From positions 186,001-250,000 of the forward strand of contig NZ_VJZS01000004.1 in the NCBI RefSeq assembly GCF_007097385.1: a stretch of DNA of 64,000 nucleotides, in the 5' to 3' direction. This stretch comes from Flavobacterium sp. ZT3R18 (GTDB taxonomy: Bacteria > Bacteroidota > Bacteroidia > Flavobacteriales > Flavobacteriaceae). Both the position numbers and the translations under genes were made by a program. The notes beneath the pieces were generated by a model, which ran no database searches, was not told the DNA's origin, and saw only the letters and a program-made list of their open reading frames with translations. Each line of letters opens with the position of its first letter. Positions within the stretch are counted from its first letter, which is position 1. Of this stretch, positions 44,678 to 52,502 are shown piece after piece.

Positions 44678-46006
44678 TTATATTTTTGTCCCTATCGGGC
44701 TGTTGAAGGTTTGAGTTAGTTGTCCAGTAGCTGAAAGTAATTCGTAGTATTTTTGAATAACATCTACTTTGGCGATGGTTTCGCTTATTTTTGATCTAAG
44801 TTGCTCCACATCGGCTTCCAGTAAATCGTTGGTGTCCGAAAGACCGTTGTCATATTTGTCTTTTACAATTCGGTAATTTTCGGTAGCTTGTTCAACTGCT
44901 TGGTTGTAAACTAGATTTTGTTTTTGTGCCAAATCATAATTGGTAATCGCCTGTTGTACTTGGATTCGGATATTGTCTTTTAATAATTCTTCAGAGTTTT
45001 TTACTTCAAGTGCTTTGCTTTCGGCAATTTTTACTTGAGTTCCATTTTTTAGAACACCACTGATATCATATGATAATCCTACACCAAAAAACATAGCGTT
45101 TTCTAATGTTATAATATTGTTTAGGTTTAATGCGGCATATCCTCCTACCAATGCAATGTTTGGGTAGTAATCGCCTTTGGCCATGTTAATATTGTCTTGG
45201 GTTGCTTTTTCTTGATAGTGTAATGCTTCTAAATCTTTACGATTTTGAAATGCAGGTTGTTCATCTGTAGGAAGAGCACTCTTTGGAAAACCAATCAAAT
45301 CACTTTCGTTTACCACTAGTTTAGTTTCTGTTGGCAATTTCAACAGCGTAACCAGATAGTAATTGATTATCGTTTCATTATTCATGGCTTCGTCAAGCGA
45401 TAATTGAATCTTAGAAACTTGAAGCTGTGACTTCAATAAATCATTTCGTGGAATGATTCCGTTTTTTTCCAAGGCTATGAAGTCAGTTACACGTTGTTGG
45501 GCACTTTTTTGATTTTCCTTTAATAGCTCAACGGTTCTTTGCACTTTGTACAAATTGGCATAATAGTTTATCACTCTCATGGCCATATCTTCTTTGGTTT
45601 TAGATGCCATAGCGTTTTCGGCTTGGAACAAATTATCCTGAAGCTTTATGCCGTTTTGTATTTTCATACCTGCAAAAACGGGTACTTTCAAACTGGCTTG
45701 ACCTATAAGTAATTGATCTGGTACGGGAAGTGCTTTTGCACCTGCATTAAATTGTAAATCAACAGTTGCTTCGGTTAAACGGAGATACTGTCCTGTAATT
45801 TTAAAATCGGGGTATTGGTTGTTCTTAACCGATTGTAATTCTTGCTTTTTGGTTTCTACTTTGGTATTGGCTAATGAAACCTCATTGCTTTTTGTCCAAG
45901 CCAAGTTTATCGCTTCTTCGAGCTTTAAATTGGTTTTCTCTTGGGCATTTATGGACGAAATTCCAATGATGAAACCTCCAAAGAGCATTAAATAACTAAC
46001 TTTCAT
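44678..46006 (-). CDS. TolC-family outer membrane efflux protein
   Basis: A 442-residue outer-membrane channel. The signal peptide (MKVSYLMLFGGFIIGISSINAQ) is followed by the two long helical repeats of the family, e.g. LKLEEAINLAWTKSNEVSLA and IRIQVQQAITNYDLAQKQNL. It overlaps tetR by 11 bases and lies 12 bases ahead of emrA, so it is part of the efflux operon. Confidence 0.9.
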   Translation of the reverse strand: MKVSYLMLFGGFIIGISSINAQEKTNLKLEEAINLAWTKSNEVSLANTKVETKKQELQSVKNNQYPDFKITGQYLRLTEATVDLQFNAGAKALPVPDQLLIGQASLKVPVFAGMKIQNGIKLQDNLFQAENAMASKTKEDMAMRVINYYANLYKVQRTVELLKENQKSAQQRVTDFIALEKNGIIPRNDLLKSQLQVSKIQLSLDEAMNNETIINYYLVTLLKLPTETKLVVNESDLIGFPKSALPTDEQPAFQNRKDLEALHYQEKATQDNINMAKGDYYPNIALVGGYAALNLNNIITLENAMFFGVGLSYDISGVLKNGTQVKIAESKALEVKNSEELLKDNIRIQVQQAITNYDLAQKQNLVYNQAVEQATENYRIVKDKYDNGLSDTNDLLEADVEQLRSKISETIAKVDVIQKYYELLSATGQLTQTFNSPIGTKI

Positions 46007-46622
46007 ATATCAAGAGGGCTTTAATGGTTTGTTGAATGTGCATTGTTAAAGTTGTTTTTATGTAGATGTTATAGTCCTCTTCGGTATTCAAGTGTAATAG
46101 ATTTTCGTAAAAAGGTCTATTCATATGAAAATGGAAATAAGTTCCAAGAATGGTTGGTGTGATCAACGGAATAATAATGTCTTTTTTAAAAATCCCCTTT
46201 TCTTGACCTTCTTGAATAATAGATTCTAAAGATTTTAGATTCCCTTTTTTTAATTCTGTAAAAGCTTCAAGGTTGATTTCTCTTTTTTTAGAAGAAAATT
46301 CAAAGTGTAAAATTTTGTAAATACATCTATTACCATTGATTTTACTGATGTAAAGTTGAATAAGCTTGTTTATTTTTTCAATAGGATTCAAATCTTCTAG
46401 AATTAAAATATCTAATTGTAATTTAATATCAGAGGCGCGATAGACAATAAGAGATTCTAATAATTGTTCTTTAGATCCAAAATAATAGGATATCATGGCG
46501 ATATTTATTTTGGCTTCTTTAGCAATGTCTCTTATCGAAGTGCCATCAAATCCTTTTTCTGCAAATAGCGCTTCGGCCACTTGTAGAATTTGAATTTGCT
46601 TGTCGTTAAAGTCAGTTTTCAA
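45996..46622 (-). CDS. TetR-family transcriptional regulator
   Basis: A 208-residue repressor with the TetR helix-turn-helix at the N terminus (QILQVAEALFAEKGFDGTSI, then RDIAKEAKINIAMISYYFGSKEQLLESLI) and a variable ligand domain. The start codon appears to be TTG (46620-46622): no in-frame ATG gives the domain. It is the first gene of the efflux operon, and two tandem palindromes just upstream suggest that it represses its own operon. Confidence 0.88.
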   Translation of the reverse strand: MKTDFNDKQIQILQVAEALFAEKGFDGTSIRDIAKEAKINIAMISYYFGSKEQLLESLIVYRASDIKLQLDILILEDLNPIEKINKLIQLYISKINGNRCIYKILHFEFSSKKREINLEAFTELKKGNLKSLESIIQEGQEKGIFKKDIIIPLITPTILGTYFHFHMNRPFYENLLHLNTEEDYNIYIKTTLTMHIQQTIKALLIYES

Positions 46623-46649
46623 TGCTGCGTTTTTTAATTTGAAGCGAAA

Positions 46650-46682
46650 TTAAACAACTGTTTAAATTAAACGATTGTTTAA
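46650..46682. promoter_or_regulatory. Tandem TetR operators
   Basis: TTAAACAACTGTTTAA (46650-46665) and TTAAACGATTGTTTAA (46667-46682) are near-palindromes of the same form, spaced by 17 bases and starting 28 bases upstream of the tetR start. This is the usual layout of an autoregulated TetR operon; binding is inferred. Confidence 0.75.
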
Positions 46683-46854
46683 GTTTGTTTTAACGTTTAT
46701 TTAACTATTAACAATAAGGATTGTTTTTATTAGTAAGAAATGGTATTTAAGTTACTTAAGAATTTATTTTATTGAAAAATGGACTAAATCTGAATGCTTT
46801 ATTTTTCATGTAGATTTAGCATATTTAAAAAAACAAAAAGACGGAATTATACAA

Positions 46855-46976
46855 TATGAATCGAACCTACGGCTCTTTGATACTCATGTCTATAATTGTG
46901 GACGGACTAAAGTCCATCCCGACAATATGTACCGAGCCTACAGCTCTAAGAAAGTTCTGTAGGAACGGTTCATATA
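46855..46976. repeat. Imperfect inverted-repeat element with GGACTAAAGTCC
   Basis: ATATGAATCGAACCTACGG (46855-46873) and the complement of CTGTAGGAACGGTTCATAT (46958-46976) form imperfect arms. GGACTAAAGTCC (46904-46915) lies in the centre and resembles the GGGCTAAAGCCC palindrome beside the RAYT gene. It fills the gap between the operators and the next gene. Confidence 0.65.
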
Positions 46977-47000
46977 AAAGTGGGGTTCATTTTTCGCTAT

Positions 47001-47453
47001 TTATCGAATGGGTTTTTTCAAACAAACACTAGTCTCAATATTTTCATATTGTCCATAATTCGGTATTGTTTCATAACCCGATTTGTAATACAATGCAATG
47101 GCTTCGGTATTGTTTTTTCCGGTTTCTAGAACGCAACTGGTAAAATTAAATTCGCTTGCCCATACTTCCAATTCTTTTAGAACGGTACTGGCAATTCCTT
47201 TCCCCCGAAAATCAGGATGAACAAACATTCTCTTAATTTCAACTGTATTAGAATCCAATTTCTTGAAAGCTCCGCAACCAATCGCAACATCGTCCTGATA
47301 ACAAACGATGACGTGATTGATTTTATCAAGTGTGTTATGCTGAGCATAGAAATCATGATCTTCGCCATCTTTTATTCTTAAAACTTCATCGAGTAGAATG
47401 ACAAGATTTTGAAAATCTACGTTTTCAGAGGTTGTTCTTATTACGCTAGGCAT
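47001..47453 (-). CDS. GNAT-family N-acetyltransferase
   Basis: A 150-residue acetyltransferase. The acetyl-CoA motif VEIKRMFVHPDFRGKGIAST is complete, followed by SCVLETGKNNTEAIALYYKS, the motif B typical of small-molecule or amino-acid acetyltransferases. Substrate unknown. It is not obviously in an operon. Confidence 0.85.
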   Translation of the reverse strand: MPSVIRTTSENVDFQNLVILLDEVLRIKDGEDHDFYAQHNTLDKINHVIVCYQDDVAIGCGAFKKLDSNTVEIKRMFVHPDFRGKGIASTVLKELEVWASEFNFTSCVLETGKNNTEAIALYYKSGYETIPNYGQYENIETSVCLKKPIR

Positions 47454-47511
47454 GGATTGTTGTTTTATGTAGATATGTTTTCTATTGAAATTAACTTATT
47501 ATGAAATTATT

Positions 47512-47658
47512 TTAAGGTTTTATATGGACAATTTTATTGTCTTTAAGTACAACTAAATCGGTTTTCATTTTCTTTTTGAATTCGATTAGTTTTTCATAAA
47601 CGGTATCCATCCCTTCTAAAATTTTAGTTTGGTTGGATGTTCTTTTATAAGTTTTCAT
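47512..47658 (-). CDS. 48-residue partner of the zeta-like gene
   Basis: A short frame, 48 codons, from ATG 47656-47658 to TAA 47512-47514. The product starts MKTYKRTSNQTKILEGMDTV and ends with VVLKDNKIVHIKP. It overlaps the end of the zeta-like gene by 14 bases, a sign of translational coupling. The protein is basic, with a helical middle (VYEKLIEFKKKMK). I recall similar small genes beside Bacteroidota zeta genes, but the family is not named. An antitoxin role is a guess from position. Confidence 0.6.
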   Translation of the reverse strand: MKTYKRTSNQTKILEGMDTVYEKLIEFKKKMKTDLVVLKDNKIVHIKP

Positions 47659-48229
47659 AGTACTGTTTTTTTAGTTTGTCAAATTTGAATTCGTTTAGAA
47701 TTACTAATTCTGTTTCCGAATTTTTTTCAGCAATTAACTCGGGTTTTCCATAGGAATTATCAAATAGCATTACTTCATCTACAATTGGAATATAAATTTC
47801 AAACAAATTTTTTATTCCGTTTATATATCTGCGTTTGATAACGTCACTTTCAATGTTATGTCCACCTTCTATAACTCGGGTTCTAACTCTTTCAATAGCT
47901 AAATCAACATTTTGTAGCCAAAAAAATAAAAGAGTTACAGTGTACTTTTTCTGTTGGGCATCTATTACTTTAGATTTATAACTTTTTGTTGCCAAAGTGG
48001 TTTCAAAAGCAAAATTTTCATCATTTTCTAAAAGTTCATTGATTCTTTTGAGCATAATTCGTCCAGCCTCAAACGAAACTTTTTCTGGTCGAAATGGAGA
48101 CAAACCTTTTGCAATTTCGTCTGCATTTACAAATTCCTTACAGTCAAGAATTTCGGGTAAAATTGTAAAAGATGCTGTCGTTTTTCCTGCACCATTACAA
48201 CCAGCAATTATGTAAAGATTTTTGTCCAT
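47645..48229 (-). CDS. Zeta-toxin-like P-loop kinase
   Basis: A 194-residue protein with a zeta-toxin/AAA-type Walker A (IIAGCNGAGKTTAS), the NADEIAKGLSPF segment where zeta kinases bind substrate, and FETTLATKSY followed by the lid region IERVRTRVIEGGHNI with Arg residues. Zeta toxins phosphorylate UDP-N-acetylglucosamine. The canonical epsilon antitoxin is missing; instead a 48-residue gene overlaps the 3' end. Short chromosomal zeta-like proteins may have other substrates, so the toxin role is inferred. Confidence 0.82.
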   Translation of the reverse strand: MDKNLYIIAGCNGAGKTTASFTILPEILDCKEFVNADEIAKGLSPFRPEKVSFEAGRIMLKRINELLENDENFAFETTLATKSYKSKVIDAQQKKYTVTLLFFWLQNVDLAIERVRTRVIEGGHNIESDVIKRRYINGIKNLFEIYIPIVDEVMLFDNSYGKPELIAEKNSETELVILNEFKFDKLKKQYYENL

Positions 48230-48302
48230 TATTTACAAAGATAATCAAAACTGAAAGGTGGATTTATTTTTTTGTTTTCAAATTTTGAATAAATATTTCA
48301 GA

Positions 48303-49064
48303 CTATCGAATCGCTTTCACAAATTCCCCAATCTTCCCAGTTCCATTGGCTGTCAAATGCGTGATAAAAGCACTTCCAATAATGGCTCCTTTGGCAAACT
48401 GAGTCGCTTGTTTGAAGGTTTCGGCATTATTAATTCCAAAACCAATTACTTGAGGGTTTTTCAGATTCATGTCGGCAATGCGTTTGAAATACGTTTCCTG
48501 TGTGTTTCCAAAACCAGATTGCGAACCCGTTACACTCGCCGAGCTTACCATATAAATAAACCCATCCGAAACGCTGTCTATAAAACGAATGCGTTCGTCC
48601 GAAGTTTGTGGCGTAATCAAGAACACATTGATCAATCCGTATTTATCGAAAGTAGCTTTGTATTGTTCCGCATATACATCTACGGGAAGGTCGGGAATGA
48701 TTAAACCGTCGATACCTATTTCGGCACATGTTTTACAGAAATTCTCCACTCCATATTGCAACATCGGGTTGAAATACCCCATAATCACCAACGGAATTGT
48801 TACGCTTTGGCGTATGTCCTTCAGTTGGTCAAACAAGATTTGTGTTGTCATTCCGTTATGCAAAGCTTGGGTCGAACTGGCTTGAATCGTTGGGCCATCA
48901 GCCAATGGATCACTAAACGGCAGTCCAATTTCGATCATATCGATACCGTTTTTTTCTAAATCCTGGATGATTTGTACGGTGTCATTTAAGTTGGGGTATC
49001 CAGCTGAAAAGTAGATGGAAAGTATTTTTTTGTCTTCTTGTAATTTTTGATTTATTCTGTTCAT
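48303..49064 (-). CDS. trpA: Tryptophan synthase alpha subunit
   Basis: TrpA cleaves indole-3-glycerol phosphate to indole, which passes to TrpB. The catalytic Glu lies in MIEIGLPFSDPLADGPTIQ, the catalytic Asp in GLIIPDLPVDVY, and the phosphate site in GFGINNAETFK. The 253-residue length is normal. It is separated from trpB by three unrelated genes, although all run in the same direction. Confidence 0.96.
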   Translation of the reverse strand: MNRINQKLQEDKKILSIYFSAGYPNLNDTVQIIQDLEKNGIDMIEIGLPFSDPLADGPTIQASSTQALHNGMTTQILFDQLKDIRQSVTIPLVIMGYFNPMLQYGVENFCKTCAEIGIDGLIIPDLPVDVYAEQYKATFDKYGLINVFLITPQTSDERIRFIDSVSDGFIYMVSSASVTGSQSGFGNTQETYFKRIADMNLKNPQVIGFGINNAETFKQATQFAKGAIIGSAFITHLTANGTGKIGEFVKAIR

Positions 49065-49081
49065 TTTATTTTAGTATTTAG

Positions 49082-49153
49082 ACCTACAAGGTTGGGAAAA
49101 ACCTTGCAGGTCGTTTAATTATCCTGCAAGGTCTTTTTTTTTGACCTTGTAGG
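49082..49153. repeat. ACCTGCAAGGT palindromic repeats
   Basis: ACCTACAAGGT (49082-49092) with ACCTTGCAGGT (49101-49111), and CCTGCAAGGTC (49123-49133) with GACCTTGTAGG (49143-49153), form two adjacent hairpins of one repeat family between trpA and the next gene. Confidence 0.7.
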
Positions 49154-49178
49154 TTTTCACTTTTTTTTAGGTAAGAAT

Positions 49179-49499
49179 CTAATTTGCTTCACTATAAGCC
49201 CATACCTTTTCATTGGATTGCAAATGCACTTCGACCCGTTTGTAATGCAATCCTTCATACAAATCAGCTTGATGAAGGTCACTTGTTGTGATTTCATATA
49301 CGATTCCACTAATGGTGTCTTCGGGTTGCTGCGTTTCTGTAATAATGGGGTATTGGATTAATCCAAATTCTTCTTCGATTTGAATTTCATTTAGCTTATA
49401 ACCAATTAATGTTTCAGGAGTTCCTTGAAGAATGCGTCCAAAAAGAGATTCTTGAATGTCATTATTTTGCAAGGTACCGTAAGTGAATAATTTTTGCAT
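49179..49499 (-). CDS. Gamma-glutamylcyclotransferase-like (AIG2 family) protein
   Basis: A 106-residue protein of the GGCT/AIG2 fold. The family start KLFTYGTLQNNDIQESLFGR is followed by SGIVYEITTSDLHQADLYEG, which carries the conserved Glu region. Members release 5-oxoproline from gamma-glutamyl compounds. The ATG at 49497-49499 was preferred because it directly precedes KLFTYGTLQ. It sits in the insertion between trpB and trpA. Confidence 0.8.
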   Translation of the reverse strand: MQKLFTYGTLQNNDIQESLFGRILQGTPETLIGYKLNEIQIEEEFGLIQYPIITETQQPEDTISGIVYEITTSDLHQADLYEGLHYKRVEVHLQSNEKVWAYSEAN

Positions 49500-49550
49500 A
49501 GATTCTAATTTTGGAAATGTTAATTGCACTTAATTTAAAATAATTTTTTT

Positions 49551-50186
49551 CTAGTTTTTTCCTGACAATGCTACTTTTATTCCTAAACCAATTAAAACGG
49601 CTCCGCAAGTTTTGTTTACATAATTTGAAAGCGTTTTATTGTGCTTTAGTTTTGAAAAAATCACAGAAGAAAAGTTTGCCAAAATCAAGCACCATATTGT
49701 TCCTGTTATTGTAAATGTTATTCCAAGTGTAATAAATGGCACAATGGTATTTTTTAAGCTAGGGTCAATAAATTGTGGAAGGAAAGAAATGAAAAACAGG
49801 GCTACTTTTGGATTTAATACATTGGTTATTACTCCGTCTCTATATATCTTTTTCAAGTCAATTGATTTTTGAGAAAAAGAGGCATCCGTATTAAGTTGAG
49901 TTTTGTCCGTTAGCATTTTATAACCAATGTATAATAAGTAGGCTGCACCGGCATATTTAATAATGCTGAAAACCAATATGGATTTGGCAATAATCATTGA
50001 AAGTCCAAAAGCAGCAAGAGTTGTATGTATCAGGGATCCTGTTGCGATTCCCAATACCGACATAAATCCTGCTTTTTTCCCTTGAGCCATACTTCTGCTT
50101 AATATAAATATGGTGTCGTTGCCAGGAGTAATGTTTAAAAGTAGTCCTGTTAAAATAAAAGTTTCATAATGAATTATTCCAGTCAT
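49551..50186 (-). CDS. LysE/RhtB-family amino acid exporter
   Basis: A 211-residue membrane protein with about six helices. The family signature is TGLLLNITPGNDTIFILSRS at the N terminus and GAAYLLYIGYKML after the third helix. RhtB-type members export homoserine, threonine or other amino acids. Lying between trpB and trpA, it could export an aromatic product, but that is speculation. Confidence 0.85.
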   Translation of the reverse strand: MTGIIHYETFILTGLLLNITPGNDTIFILSRSMAQGKKAGFMSVLGIATGSLIHTTLAAFGLSMIIAKSILVFSIIKYAGAAYLLYIGYKMLTDKTQLNTDASFSQKSIDLKKIYRDGVITNVLNPKVALFFISFLPQFIDPSLKNTIVPFITLGITFTITGTIWCLILANFSSVIFSKLKHNKTLSNYVNKTCGAVLIGLGIKVALSGKN

Positions 50187-50238
50187 AATTTTTTGTTTTT
50201 TATTAATTTCTTGCTTCCTTTTCTTTGCTGTTTCGAAT

Positions 50239-50330
50239 GCGCGTTAGGGATGGAAGCGGCATCCTTTTTTGTCCCTTTTTTTCGGGACAAAAAAGATATA
50301 GCGTACAGCCCGACCCTTGTGGTAACGCCC
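50239..50330. repeat. GGGCGTTACC/GGGTCGGGCT repeat with terminator-like hairpin
   Basis: CTTTTTTGTCCC (50264-50275) pairs with GGGACAAAAAAG (50284-50295). The flank AGCCCGACCCTTGTGGTAAC is the reverse-orientation relative of the repeat at 22155-22209. It directly abuts the trpB remnant. Confidence 0.7.
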
Positions 50331-50332
50331 AA

Positions 50333-50383
50333 CTACAATTTAAAACAATCAATATACGTATTCAAATCTTTATAGCCTCGTCT
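50333..50383 (-). pseudogene. Remnant of the trpB 3' end
   Basis: Read on the minus strand this encodes [14 protein letters not shown] and a TAG stop. The real trpB C terminus (51172 onward) reads [14 protein letters not shown] and a TAA stop. 40 of 48 bases match. The copy lies beyond the DUF6090-like gene, so trpB-derived ends flank that gene as direct repeats. Confidence 0.85.
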
Positions 50384-50394
50384 TGTATGCCGTT

Positions 50395-51102
50395 TTATTT
50401 ATTCAGCGTCTTTTCTATTTCTTTAATAAGTTCGTTTGCTTCAGGTTTTACATTTTTGTCATAAACCCTTATGTTATTTTTACCTAACATGATGAGAAAA
50501 TAAATCGTCTTCTTGAATTTTGCATCTGAATATAATTTTGCTTCGGACTTGTCTGCATTTTCTATCATTTTGTCGAAACACTTGAACAAATATTCATTAT
50601 ACATTTTGTCAACTTCATTAATTGCAGCAACTTGTCTTTCATAATAATTTAAAATTTTCTGTTTTATTTCTTCATTCTCAATGTAACCAATTTTGCCACT
50701 AGATTTAAAACCTTCAAAATTTCCAATAATATTTTTAGGGCCATGTGAATATATTGGAAAATTAATTTCATTACCTGACCTAGCAATACTATCAAGTTGG
50801 TGGGGCGTTAAATCTAAAATTTTTTGATAGCCCGTGTTTGATTTTTCATATTCTTTCTTTTCCTTGTCAATATTTTTTATGTCTTGTTTTAAATCATTTT
50901 TTAAATTACTAAGAAAAACGGATACTTCTTCTTGTTGGTGTCTATGTTCGCTCCAACTATGAAGCCAAATTGAAAGTGATATCGCAAATACAATGATAAA
51001 AATTTCTATAATTATTTCTTTTGTTTTTTCTCCAAAAGAGTGTTTTTTATTTTTTAATTCTTTGTAAGCCTTTTTGGTGTGTTTTAAAATTTCTTCTTGC
51101 AT
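50395..51102 (-). CDS. DUF6090-like membrane protein
   Basis: A 235-residue protein. A Lys-rich N terminus (GEKTKEIIIEIFIIVFAISL) runs into one membrane helix followed by SIWLHSWSEHRHQQEE and a charged, helical outer part. This layout matches the DUF6090 family, common in Flavobacteriia and of unknown function. It lies just behind trpB and before a remnant copy of the trpB 3' end, so it was probably inserted here. Confidence 0.7.
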   Translation of the reverse strand: MQEEILKHTKKAYKELKNKKHSFGEKTKEIIIEIFIIVFAISLSIWLHSWSEHRHQQEEVSVFLSNLKNDLKQDIKNIDKEKKEYEKSNTGYQKILDLTPHQLDSIARSGNEINFPIYSHGPKNIIGNFEGFKSSGKIGYIENEEIKQKILNYYERQVAAINEVDKMYNEYLFKCFDKMIENADKSEAKLYSDAKFKKTIYFLIMLGKNNIRVYDKNVKPEANELIKEIEKTLNK

Positions 51103-51171
51103 AATTTTTGTGTTTGTTTTTTGGATAAATCGACTCCGAAGCCGTTGGTTCTAACAATATTTGGTGTTCTA

Positions 51172-52353
51172 TTACAATTTAAAATAATCAATATAAGTAT
51201 TTAAATCCTTGTCGCCTCTTCCCGAAAGATTTAGCACCACCACATCATCTGGTTGGAACTTCATTTCGTCGAGTACGGCAAAGGCATGGGCACTTTCGAT
51301 TGCGGGAATAATACCTTCCATTTTAGAAAGCTGCAATCCCCAATTCATTGCTTGCTCATCGGTAATGGCGATGAATTTCGCTCTTCCAGAAGCAAACAAA
51401 TGCGCATGCATTGGGCCAACACCAGGGTAATCTAAACCTGCTGAAATCGAATATGGCTCGGTAATCTGACCGTCTGGGGTTTGCATCAAAAGGGTTTTAC
51501 TTCCGTGAATGATTCCGATTTTACCTAAAACCGAAGTAGCGGCACTTTCGCCAGAATCTACCCCTAAACCAGCAGCTTCAACGGCTATGAGGTTTACATC
51601 TGGATTGTCCAGAAAATGATAATACGCACCAGCGGCGTTGCTACCACCACCAACACATGCAATCACATAATCGGGGTTTTCACGACCTTCTTTTTCTAAT
51701 AATTGGGTTTTGATCTCTTTTGAAATAACCGACTGGAATCGTGCCACCATATCTGGGTAAGGATGAGGTCCCACAACCGATCCGATGATATAATACGTGT
51801 CAATCGGATTGTTGATCCAGTCGCGGATTGCTTCGTTGGTAGCGTCTTTTAGGGTTTTGGATCCCGAAAGGGCTGGACGAACTTCGGCGCCAAGCATTTT
51901 CATACGCGCTACATTCGGAGCTTGACGCTTGATGTCGATTTCTCCCATGTACACGATGCACTCGAGTCCCATCAAGGCACAAACGGTTGCTGTTGCCACA
52001 CCGTGTTGACCTGCGCCTGTTTCGGCAATGATGCGTTTTTTGCCCAATCGCTTGGCCAATAAAATTTGCCCAATGGTATTGTTGACTTTGTGCGCTCCCG
52101 TATGACACAAATCTTCTCTCTTGAGATAGATTTTGGTGTTGTATTTTTTCGATAAACGTTCTGCGAAATACAATGGAGTAGGGCGACCCACATAATCTTT
52201 CAATAGCAAATCAAACTCCGCTTGAAACTCGGGATCTGCTGTAATTTTTAAATAGTTTTGACGTAATTCTTCTACATTTGGGTATAACATTTCAGGAATG
52301 TAGGCTCCTCCAAATTCGCCGTAATAGCCTTTTTCGTTGACGTTGTAACTCAT
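51172..52353 (-). CDS. trpB: Tryptophan synthase beta subunit
   Basis: TrpB joins indole and serine to tryptophan using PLP. The PLP lysine is in [20 protein letters not shown], the phosphate loop is [10 protein letters not shown], and LSGRGDKDL lies at the C terminus. The 393-residue length is normal. It follows trpF after a palindromic repeat. A second, degraded copy of its last 15 codons lies at 50333-50383. Confidence 0.97.
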   Translation of the reverse strand: MSYNVNEKGYYGEFGGAYIPEMLYPNVEELRQNYLKITADPEFQAEFDLLLKDYVGRPTPLYFAERLSKKYNTKIYLKREDLCHTGAHKVNNTIGQILLAKRLGKKRIIAETGAGQHGVATATVCALMGLECIVYMGEIDIKRQAPNVARMKMLGAEVRPALSGSKTLKDATNEAIRDWINNPIDTYYIIGSVVGPHPYPDMVARFQSVISKEIKTQLLEKEGRENPDYVIACVGGGSNAAGAYYHFLDNPDVNLIAVEAAGLGVDSGESAATSVLGKIGIIHGSKTLLMQTPDGQITEPYSISAGLDYPGVGPMHAHLFASGRAKFIAITDEQAMNWGLQLSKMEGIIPAIESAHAFAVLDEMKFQPDDVVVLNLSGRGDKDLNTYIDYFKL

Positions 52354-52382
52354 TTTTATTTTATTTTTTTATTTATATATGC

Positions 52383-52502
52383 TGTACAGACGCGATTTAT
52401 CGCGTCTCTTTTTATTTTTATTGATTGGACGAGACGCGATAAATTGTATCTCTATTTTATTTATCCTGATTGCAGGAGACGCGATAAATCGCGTCTGTAC
52501 AT
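52383..52502. repeat. Palindromes AGACGCGAT..ATCGCGTCT, three copies
   Basis: AGACGCGATTTATCGCGTCT (52388-52407), a degenerate copy (52431-52452) and AGACGCGATAAATCGCGTCT (52477-52496). The third lies inside the trpF coding sequence and encodes part of its C terminus. The outer stem matches the repeats at 52813-52832 and 55359-55414. Confidence 0.85.
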
